Below are positions 1-5,231 of a stretch of 5,231 nt of DNA, piece by piece. The DNA comes from Chloroflexota bacterium (GTDB lineage Bacteria; Chloroflexota; Anaerolineae; JACRMK01). The notes beneath the pieces are model-generated. The model saw nothing but the letters and a program-made list of their open reading frames with translations, was not told the origin of the DNA and searched no databases. Within the stretch, counting starts at the first letter, position 1; each line of letters starts with the position of its first letter. Both the position numbers and the translations under genes were made by a program. The stretch covers positions 1 through 5,231 of the forward strand of contig JACQEC010000154.1 of assembly GCA_016200765.1 (NCBI GenBank), in the 5' to 3' direction.

Positions 1-1186
1 CGTGGCACTACCGTTGGCCGTTTGGGAGCGCGAGATATTGCCGTCCCGCATCGCAGGCGAAGATGAGGACGCGCTGGACACGCTATGTCAAAGCGGCGAA
101 GTGGCGTGGGTAGCGTCGGGCAAAGATGCACAACATAGCCGCGTGCGCTTTATGTTCCGCGGCGAGGGCGCGCTCCTTCTCGGTTCACCCGCGCCTGACG
201 TCAGCCTGTTGAGCACAGTGGCGCAAAGTGCATATCGCTTCTTGCAGGAGGAGGGAGCGTCGTTCACAGCCGATATGGAAGCCGGGTTGGGGATTAAGCC
301 TTCGGCGCTGTCCACAGCGCTGGCCGAACTGGCGACGGGCGGGCTGGTGACCAACGACACGCTCGACGCCCTGCGGCAGATCGCCCAGCACAGCGCCTCG
401 CCAGAGGCGCGCGCCGCGCTAAGCCCGCTGGAGGCGGAGTTGTCGCGCCGTCCTCAGGCCGCCCTGCGCCGCCCCACGCCCAGCCGCTTTCGCGATGCCA
501 AGCGCCGTGTTCGCGCGCGCCTGAAAACGGAGAGCGCCTCCACATGGCCGGGGCGTTGGTCGCTGGTTCATCGCGTCTCTCTGCTGGGGCCTGCGCTGTC
601 GGACGAAGAGCGCGCCTCGAGACTAGCCCGCGTACTGCTCGCGCGCTACGGCGTGCTCATGCGCGAATGTCTTGAATCCGAAGAGGGGGGCGATTGGTCG
701 CAGATTTATCCGCATTTGGAGCGGATGGAGATGCGCGGTGAACTGCGGCGGGGATATTTCGTTTCGGGGTTGTCGGGCGCGCAGTTCGCCTTGCCCGAGG
801 CCGTCGAACACCTGCGCGCGGCCAGCGCGGCGACGGACGACGCGCTCGTAACGCTCAACGCCACAGACCCGGCCATCCTGCCGGGCGCGGCCTTCAGCGA
901 TGGCTCACCGCGCTTCGCGCGCGTGCCCTCAACCCATTGTCTCTGGTGGCGCGGGCGACTGGTTTTGGCCGCCGAAGACGGCGGCAAGCGCATCACCACC
1001 GGGCAAGATATCGGGCGCGATATTGTCGAACGCGCGCTCCAACAGTATGTATCGCGCGTCAGCGCGCCGGGCCACCTCGTCGTGGCCGCGTGGAACGGCC
1101 TGCCCATCTTGGAAACGGAGGGTCAGGCCTTCTTGCGCGCGCTCGGGTTCTCCCGCGCTCCGGCGGCGATGGAGCGGTGGCGCTGA
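1..1186 (+). CDS. lhr: Lhr family ATP-dependent helicase, C-terminal part (5' end outside window)
   Basis: This is the last ~394 codons of a large Lhr helicase; the reading frame is open to the left edge. Lhr is a cytoplasmic ATP-dependent 3'-5' DNA/RNA-DNA helicase linked to DNA repair. Full bacterial proteins run to about 1500 residues, so the RecA-like motor domains are missing here and only the C-terminal extension is seen. Counting from the first complete codon, recognisable Lhr stretches are WEREILPSRI (8-17) with LCQSGEVAWVASG (28-40), GRWSLV (184-189), RYGVLMRE (215-222), RRGYFVSGLSGAQFALPEA (249-267), NATDPA (286-291) and the terminal GHLVVAAWNGLPIL (357-370). In characterised Lhr proteins this extension is a tandem set of winged-helix modules plus a beta-barrel related to AlkZ-type DNA glycosylases. 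A basic, Arg/Ala/Pro-rich linker lies at about 145-175. The GTG at position 2 is very probably an internal Val codon, not a start. The gene ends in TGA and converges on the MBL-fold gene. Confidence 0.9.
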   Translation, partial: VALPLAVWEREILPSRIAGEDEDALDTLCQSGEVAWVASGKDAQHSRVRFMFRGEGALLLGSPAPDVSLLSTVAQSAYRFLQEEGASFTADMEAGLGIKPSALSTALAELATGGLVTNDTLDALRQIAQHSASPEARAALSPLEAELSRRPQAALRRPTPSRFRDAKRRVRARLKTESASTWPGRWSLVHRVSLLGPALSDEERASRLARVLLARYGVLMRECLESEEGGDWSQIYPHLERMEMRGELRRGYFVSGLSGAQFALPEAVEHLRAASAATDDALVTLNATDPAILPGAAFSDGSPRFARVPSTHCLWWRGRLVLAAEDGGKRITTGQDIGRDIVERALQQYVSRVSAPGHLVVAAWNGLPILETEGQAFLRALGFSRAPAAMERWR

Positions 1187-1209
1187 GCCTGCGCTATAAT
1201 GAATCGGAC

Positions 1210-1232
1210 AAAACCGTTGGGCGTTACGGGTT
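1210..1232 (-). terminator. Weak possible intrinsic terminator of the MBL-fold gene
   Basis: Read on the minus strand just after the MBL stop codon, AACCCGT (1232-1226) can pair with ACGGTT (1217-1212): six pairs, one bulged C and an 8-base loop. The run TTTT (1213-1210) overlaps the stem end and then continues GTCC. Position and T-run fit a terminator, but the stem is short and the U-tract poor. Confidence 0.22.
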
Positions 1233-1254
1233 CCGCGTTCACGCGCTAACGCGG
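1233..1254. terminator. Stem-loop at the convergent lhr / MBL-fold gene junction
   Basis: A perfect 7-bp inverted repeat, CCGCGTT (1233-1239) and AACGCGG (1248-1254), encloses an 8-base loop and covers the stop codon of the minus-strand gene. It sits between two converging genes, where a bidirectional transcription end is expected. No T-tract follows on either strand, so it is not a textbook intrinsic terminator. It may be a 3'-end-stabilising hairpin or chance in GC-rich DNA. Confidence 0.25.
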
Positions 1255-1883
1255 TCACGCAATAACGCCAACGCCGCGGCCGCGCCGCCAACATTCGCCG
1301 GGCCGTGGCCGAAGCAGGGTGAGTCGGGGCCGAGCGCGGCCAGTTTTTTGACCGTTGCGACAGCCTGCTCGGCGTTGTAGGTGTACTTGGGGATCGAGCC
1401 GCTTAACCCTTCGAGGTTCACCAGGCAGTCGCCGACGATCAAAGCCTTTTCAGACAGCAGGTAGTAGCAAACATGCCCCACAGTGTGGCCGAATGATTCG
1501 ATGACCTGAATCCCGCCGTGCAGTGCCAGCACATCGCCCTCGGCGACGACGCGGCTGACCTTGACCGGTTTCTGCACGAAGGAGCCGCCGCGCGACTGGC
1601 GTGTGCCGGCGATGACCTCGGCCTCGTCGCGCTGGGCATAGACCGCCGCGCCCGTCGCCTCGACCAGCGCCGGCAGACAGCCGATATGGTCGCCGTCGGA
1701 GTGCGTGAGCAGAATATGCTTGAGGTCGCCCGGCTTGCGGCCCAGCGACTCAATGAGCGCGAAGACCTTGCCCTCACTGCCCGGCACGCCGGTGTCCACC
1801 AGTGAGAGATACTGTTCGCCAACCAGCACAAAGGTGCCGCCAAACACGTCGTCAACTTGATAGATGGTGTCGGTGATTTTCAT
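1239..1883 (-). CDS. MBL-fold (metallo-beta-lactamase superfamily) metal-dependent hydrolase
   Basis: This complete 214-residue protein has the MBL fold with all five superfamily motif positions: LVDTG (28-32, motif 1 Asp30), THSDGDHIG (60-68, motif 2), FGHTVGH (131-137, His133), GDCLV (151-155, Asp152) and FGHG (191-194, His193). The family includes glyoxalase II-like thioesterases, lactonases and other hydrolases that use one or two zinc/iron ions. The motifs place it in the general hydrolase group but do not identify the substrate. Motif 2 is HxDxDH rather than HxHxDH: Asp63 stands where the second metal-binding His is usual, a variant seen in some subfamilies. No signal peptide or membrane segment is visible, so it is probably cytosolic. 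MKITDTIYQV is a typical N-terminus of this group, which supports the ATG at 1883. No Shine-Dalgarno sequence precedes it; a promoter does, only 7 bases upstream. The gene is divergent from the FAD oxidoreductase and convergent with lhr. Confidence 0.92.
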   Translation of the reverse strand: MKITDTIYQVDDVFGGTFVLVGEQYLSLVDTGVPGSEGKVFALIESLGRKPGDLKHILLTHSDGDHIGCLPALVEATGAAVYAQRDEAEVIAGTRQSRGGSFVQKPVKVSRVVAEGDVLALHGGIQVIESFGHTVGHVCYYLLSEKALIVGDCLVNLEGLSGSIPKYTYNAEQAVATVKKLAALGPDSPCFGHGPANVGGAAAALALLRDRVSA

Positions 1884-1890
1884 AGCGCGG

Positions 1891-1920
1891 ATTTTAGCGT
1901 TAGCGTCACGCGTTTGTCAA
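1891..1920 (-). promoter_or_regulatory. Sigma70-type promoter of the MBL-fold gene, probably giving a leaderless mRNA
   Basis: On the minus strand a perfect -35 box TTGACA (1920-1915) is followed after 18 bases by TAAAAT (1896-1891), five of six matches to the -10 consensus. Only 7 bases separate the -10 box from the ATG at 1883. Transcription normally starts about 6-8 bases after the -10 box, so the first transcribed base should be at or next to the A of the ATG. The absence of any Shine-Dalgarno sequence upstream of this gene agrees with that. The assignment rests on box matches only. Confidence 0.65.
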
Positions 1921-1944
1921 TCGGAACTGCACGCCGCGAAAGCG

Positions 1945-1950
1945 AAGGAG
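1945..1950 (+). promoter_or_regulatory. Shine-Dalgarno sequence setting the TTG start of the FAD oxidoreductase
   Basis: AAGGAG ends 7 bases before TTG at 1958, which is ideal spacing. The FAD-binding Rossmann strand then begins at codon 7, as expected near the N-terminus of this family, so TTG is the best-supported start. The first bases of the SD (AAGG) can pair with CCTT (1956-1959), which includes the start codon, in a weak 4-bp stem. Confidence 0.8.
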
Positions 1951-1957
1951 TCCTCCC

Positions 1958-3331
1958 TTGCCCATCCCCACGGCCGATGTCGTCATCTGCGGCGCGGGCA
2001 TCGCCGGAATCGCGACCGCCTATCAACTCTCGGTCAAGCACGGCCTCAAGCAGATCGTGCTCGTAGATGAGCGCGCGCCGCTCACCCTGACCAGCGACAA
2101 ATCCACCGAGTGCTACCGCAACTGGTGGCCCGGCCCCGGCGATGCGATGGTCAGCCTGATGAACCGGAGCATTGACATTCTGGAAGGGCTGGCCGACGAA
2201 AGCGGCAACTGCTTTCATCTCAACCGGCGCGGCTACCTCTACGCCACCGCCGATCCCGCGCGCGCCGCAATCTGGCAGTCGCTGGCGCAGGAGACCGCCG
2301 CGCTCGGCGCAGGGCCTCTGCGCCTGCACAGCGGGCAGGCCATGGAGGAAGCCTATGCGCCCGCCCCGCCGTCCGGCTATGCCGGCCAGCCCACCGGCGC
2401 CGACCTCATCAGCGACCGCGCGCTGATCCGTCGCCACTTCCCCTACCTGTCCGAAGACACTGCCGTGGTGATGCACCCTCGCCGCTGCGGCTGGTTCAGC
2501 GCCCAGCAGTTGGGGATGTACCTGTTGGAACGCGCCCGCGAGCGCGGCGTCCAGTTTGCCCGCGCGCGTGTGGCGAGCGTGGATACGCGCGGCGCGCGCG
2601 TCGAGTCCGTGCGCCTCGACAGCGGCGCGGTTATCAGCACGCCCAACTTCGTGATCGCCGCCGGGCCGCTGTTGAAAGAGGCTGGCCGCTTGCTCGGTTG
2701 CGAACTGCCCGTCTATTGCGAGCGGCATCTTAAAGTCGCTTTCGACGACTATCTCGGCGTCGTGCCGCGCGATGCTCCTTTGCTCATCTGGAGCGACCCC
2801 ATCCGCTTGCCGTGGGCCGACGACGAGCGCGCGGCACTGGCAGAGAGCGACGAAACACGCAGGCTTCTGGGTGAGTTGCCCGCCGGTGTTCACATGCGTC
2901 CCGAAGGCGGCCCCGACAGTCGGGTTGTGCTCATGCTGTGGACGCACGACATGTCGCCCGTCGAGCCGGTGTGGCCTCTGCCGGTTGACCCGCACTATGC
3001 GGAGATTGTCCTGCGCGGCTTGAGCGTCATGGTTCCGGCGCTGAAAGCCTATCTCGGCAAAGCCTCGAGGCCGGTCGTGGACGGCGGCTATTACCTGAAG
3101 ACCCGAGAGAACCGCCCGCTCATCGGCCCCCTGCCCGTCGCAGGCGCGTATGTCATTGGCGCGCTCTCCGGCTACGGCCTGATGGCCTCTTGCGCCGCAT
3201 CGGAACTGCTGGCCGCGCATCTCACCGACAGCCCACTGCCGCCCTACGCGCCCGCCTTCCGGCTGGAACGCTACGACGACCCGGCGTACCAAGCGTTATT
3301 GCAGAACTGGGGAGAGTCGGGGCAATTGTAA
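1958..3331 (+). CDS. FAD-dependent oxidoreductase, DAO (D-amino acid oxidase / sarcosine oxidase-like) family
   Basis: This complete 457-residue protein oxidises a C-N bond in an amine or amino acid by family analogy; the actual substrate cannot be read from the sequence. The N-terminal dinucleotide-binding fold shows VVICGAGIAG (8-17, GxGxxG at 12-17), with Asp37/Glu38 at the end of the second strand to hold the adenosine ribose. A second FAD-contact strand is FVIAAGP (231-237). The C-terminal flavin-closing region has DGGYYLKTRENRPLIGP (375-391) and GALSGYGLM (401-409), the usual end of DAO proteins. A conspicuous STECYRNWWPGPGDAM block (49-64) lies near the position that contacts the flavin in relatives and may be a subfamily signature. 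No signal peptide or transmembrane helix is seen, so it is probably cytosolic. The length is slightly above glycine oxidase and monomeric sarcosine oxidase. Alternatives are a D-amino acid dehydrogenase or a dimethylglycine/sarcosine dehydrogenase-like enzyme. Its TAA stop abuts the recD2 ATG. No convincing promoter is visible in the 74-base spacer on this strand. Confidence 0.9.
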   Translation: MPIPTADVVICGAGIAGIATAYQLSVKHGLKQIVLVDERAPLTLTSDKSTECYRNWWPGPGDAMVSLMNRSIDILEGLADESGNCFHLNRRGYLYATADPARAAIWQSLAQETAALGAGPLRLHSGQAMEEAYAPAPPSGYAGQPTGADLISDRALIRRHFPYLSEDTAVVMHPRRCGWFSAQQLGMYLLERARERGVQFARARVASVDTRGARVESVRLDSGAVISTPNFVIAAGPLLKEAGRLLGCELPVYCERHLKVAFDDYLGVVPRDAPLLIWSDPIRLPWADDERAALAESDETRRLLGELPAGVHMRPEGGPDSRVVLMLWTHDMSPVEPVWPLPVDPHYAEIVLRGLSVMVPALKAYLGKASRPVVDGGYYLKTRENRPLIGPLPVAGAYVIGALSGYGLMASCAASELLAAHLTDSPLPPYAPAFRLERYDDPAYQALLQNWGESGQL

Positions 3332-5231
3332 ATGACTTCCGCTCTGGCAAGTTTGAAAGGCAGTATCGAGCGCATCACGTTCTACAACGACGAGAACGGC
3401 TACATCGTCGCGCGCTTTGTCGAAGAGGGCAAGGAGGCCCGCTCGGAGCGCAGTGTCAAGATGTCGGGCGATGAGCCTATCACCATTGTCGGCAACATGC
3501 TCGGCGTCAACATCGGCGAGACTCTGCGGCTGGAGGGCCTCTGGCTACGACATCCGAAGCACGGCCTCCAATTCAAGGTCGAGCGTTTCATCGTCGAACT
3601 GCCCGCGACGCCCGAAGGGGTGCGCAAGTATCTCGGCTCCGGTGTCATCAAAGGCATCGGGCCGGTGATGGCGGAGCGTATCGTCAAGCGCTTCGGGCTG
3701 GAGACCCTTCAGGTAATCGAGTCCGACATTGAGCGTCTGCGCGAAATCGCCGGCATCGGCCCGAAGCGCATCGGTCTCATCGCCAAAGGCTGGCACGAGC
3801 AGAAGCAGATTAAGGAGGTCATGCTCTTTCTGCAATCACACGGCGTCAGCACGGGTCTCGCGGCCAAGATATACAAGGCATACGGCGACGCCGCCCTGAA
3901 CGTCGTACGCCGCGAACCCTACCGGCTGGCGCGGGACATCTACGGCATAGGCTTCTTGACGGCCGACCGCATCGCCCGCGCGCTGGGCATGAAGCCCGAT
4001 GACCCGGCGCGCATCGAGGCCGGCGTCCGCCACGTGCTGAGCGAGTTTTCCGACGACGGCCACGTCTTCGCCACGCGCGCGCAACTGCTCACGCAGGCCA
4101 CCACCGCCTTGAGCGTGCCGGAGGCGCTGGTAGCCGTAGCCATTGAACGGCTCGGCAAAGTCAACGAGATCATCGTCGAGGATGAGGCTATCTATCTCAC
4201 GCCGTTCTACCGCGCCGAGGTGGGCGCGGCCAACCGCGTTCAACAAATCGCTGCCAGTCCGATGAGCCGTCTGGAAGACTTCCGCGCCATTGATTGGGAC
4301 AAGGCACTGGGCGGGTTGAACGCGCAGAGCCAGATCGCCTTGACCGATAAACAGCAGGAAGCGGTGCGCTCCGCGCTGACGCACAAGATCACCATCCTGA
4401 CCGGCGGCCCCGGCACCGGCAAGACGACCACCGTGCGCGGCCTCATCGGCCTCCTGCAAGCGCGCCAACACTCCTTCCGGCTGGCCGCCCCCACGGGCCG
4501 CGCGGCCAAGCGCTTGAGCGAAGCCACCGGCGAGCCCGCGCAGACGCTTCATCGCCTGTTGGAGTTCAAGCCCGGCACGGGTTTCCTGCGCGACCGCGAC
4601 AACCCGCTCGACGCCGATCTGATCATCGTGGACGAGATGTCCATGATGGACGCGCTCCTGCTCAACGCCTTCCTCAAGGCCATCGCCATCACCAGCCACC
4701 TGCTCCTCGTCGGCGACCCCGACCAACTGCCCTCGGTCGGCGCGGGCAACGTGCTGAAAGACCTCATCGCGTCCCAGCGCATATCGGTGACGTCGCTGGA
4801 CACCATCTTCCGGCAGTCGGAGCAGAGCGGCATCGTCATCAACGCGCACCGCATCAACCGCGGCGAGATGCCGCAGTTCAGCAAGCCCGCGCGGGACTTC
4901 TTCTTGTTCCCGGAGACCGATCCCCAGCAGACCGCCGCGCGCGTGATTGAGGTGGTGACCACGCGCATCCCCCGCCGCTTCCATCTCGATCCCATCGCCG
5001 ACGTGCAGGTGCTCAGCCCGATGTATCGCGGCCCGGCGGGCGTCGCCGAGTTGAACATCGCGCTCCAAAGCGCGCTCAACCCGCCCACAGCCGGCCGCGC
5101 CGAGTGGCGGCACGGCAGTCGCGTCTTCCGCGTCGGCGACAAGGTGATGCAGACGCGCAATAACTACGACAAGCAGGTGTTTAACGGCGACCTTGGGCGC
5201 GTGGTGAACATCGGCTTCGAGGAGCAGACCA
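3332..5231 (+). CDS. recD2: RecD2-type (RecD/YrrC) SF1B ATP-dependent DNA helicase, 3' end outside window
   Basis: The first 633 codons are present; family members are about 720-800 residues, so roughly the last 100 or more, with helicase motif VI, lie beyond the edge. RecD2 is a 5'-3' DNA helicase acting in repair and replication-fork maintenance without RecBC. Domains in order: an N-terminal OB-like region (about 8-90, GSIERITFYNDENGYIVAR); helix-hairpin-helix elements at 100-112 (YLGSGVIKGIGPV), 136-147 (LREIAGIGPKRI) and 197-208 (ending GIGF); then the motor. Motor motifs are LTDKQQEAV (337-345, Q-motif region), GGPGTGKTT (358-366, Walker A, Lys364), APTGRAAKRLSE (motif Ia), DLIIVDEMSMMD (429-440, Walker B Asp434/Glu435), LLLVGDPDQLPSVG (457-470), TIFRQS (491-496), DVQVLSPM (557-564) and VGDKVMQTRNNYD (601-613). 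All motifs present look intact. The start is fixed by an in-frame TAA directly upstream, which is the stop codon of the oxidoreductase. The only upstream purine run well placed is GGGG at 3319-3322, so translation is probably coupled to the preceding gene. Confidence 0.95.
   Translation, partial: MTSALASLKGSIERITFYNDENGYIVARFVEEGKEARSERSVKMSGDEPITIVGNMLGVNIGETLRLEGLWLRHPKHGLQFKVERFIVELPATPEGVRKYLGSGVIKGIGPVMAERIVKRFGLETLQVIESDIERLREIAGIGPKRIGLIAKGWHEQKQIKEVMLFLQSHGVSTGLAAKIYKAYGDAALNVVRREPYRLARDIYGIGFLTADRIARALGMKPDDPARIEAGVRHVLSEFSDDGHVFATRAQLLTQATTALSVPEALVAVAIERLGKVNEIIVEDEAIYLTPFYRAEVGAANRVQQIAASPMSRLEDFRAIDWDKALGGLNAQSQIALTDKQQEAVRSALTHKITILTGGPGTGKTTTVRGLIGLLQARQHSFRLAAPTGRAAKRLSEATGEPAQTLHRLLEFKPGTGFLRDRDNPLDADLIIVDEMSMMDALLLNAFLKAIAITSHLLLVGDPDQLPSVGAGNVLKDLIASQRISVTSLDTIFRQSEQSGIVINAHRINRGEMPQFSKPARDFFLFPETDPQQTAARVIEVVTTRIPRRFHLDPIADVQVLSPMYRGPAGVAELNIALQSALNPPTAGRAEWRHGSRVFRVGDKVMQTRNNYDKQVFNGDLGRVVNIGFEEQT

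Noticed and set aside
2..4. GTG at the left edge as a real start for a 394-residue protein
   Set aside because: The protein matches the C-terminal part of the much longer Lhr, and the frame is open to the window edge, so the codon is most likely internal.
1195..1200. A perfect TATAAT on the plus strand just after the lhr stop codon
   Set aside because: The matching -35 position reads GAGCGG, the extended -10 TG is misplaced, and no gene follows on this strand. An antisense RNA into the MBL 3' end is possible but unsupported.
1199..1249. A 16-codon frame (ATG to TAA) in the lhr-MBL spacer
   Set aside because: It is very short, has no Shine-Dalgarno sequence, and its ATG overlaps the TATAAT box, so a transcript from that box would start downstream of it.
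937..1380. A 147-codon plus-strand frame spanning the end of lhr and the MBL 3' end
   Set aside because: It overlaps two well-supported genes in other frames or strands, has Arg-rich composition and shows no domain.
1914..1919. TTGTCA on the plus strand as a -35 box for the FAD oxidoreductase
   Set aside because: No acceptable -10 box lies 16-18 bases downstream (CGAAAG at 1937-1942). The match overlaps the minus-strand TTGACA and is probably incidental.
1880..3292. A 470-codon open frame on the minus strand opposite the FAD oxidoreductase
   Set aside because: It has no recognisable domain and is rich in Arg, Gly, Ala, Gln and His in the manner of antisense GC-rich frames. The plus-strand protein has clear FAD-binding motifs throughout.
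3836..5113. A 425-codon open frame on the minus strand opposite recD2
   Set aside because: It is an antisense shadow caused by high GC at third codon positions. The plus-strand frame carries all expected RecD2 motifs.

Overview
This is a G+C-rich bacterial chromosomal window, densely coded with short gaps. Only three spacer stretches are visible, of about 52, 74 and 0 bases. It holds four protein genes: the 3' end of a large Lhr-type helicase (+), a small metallo-beta-lactamase-fold hydrolase (-), an FAD-dependent amine/amino-acid oxidoreductase of the DAO family (+), and the first 633 codons of a RecD2-type helicase (+), which runs off the right edge. I see no tRNA, rRNA, CRISPR array, insertion sequence or phage gene, and no stretch of 300 bases without a gene.

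Layout. Positions 1-1186 are the C-terminal part of Lhr, whose start lies to the left of the window. It converges on the MBL-fold gene (1239-1883, minus) across a 52-base spacer with weak stem-loops that could end either transcript. The MBL gene and the FAD oxidoreductase (1958-3331, plus) are divergent. Their 74-base spacer holds a clear sigma70-type promoter for the MBL gene, placed so close to the ATG that its mRNA should be leaderless or nearly so. It also holds a strong Shine-Dalgarno sequence serving a TTG start of the oxidoreductase. The oxidoreductase stop codon is followed directly by the ATG of recD2 (TAA then ATG, no gap), so these two genes are probably co-transcribed and translationally coupled.

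How the genes work together. Lhr and RecD2 are both nucleic-acid helicases linked to DNA repair. The two genes between them look metabolic: a metal-dependent hydrolase and a flavin oxidase or dehydrogenase. Nothing in the sequence proves that the metabolic and repair genes share a pathway, and the oxidoreductase-recD2 coupling may reflect genome compaction only.

Organism. A long Lhr with its C-terminal extension, a RecD2 (typical of bacteria without RecBC), high G+C and a probable leaderless promoter together suggest a free-living, high-GC, non-proteobacterial lineage. Chloroflexota is my best guess, with Deinococcota, Actinomycetota and others not excluded. This is inference from gene types only.

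The region looks mostly ordinary. I do not see convincing evidence for a new biological system. The points most worth checking are the leaderless promoter, the HxDxDH metal-site variant, the zero-gap oxidoreductase-recD2 junction, and the unknown substrate of the oxidoreductase.
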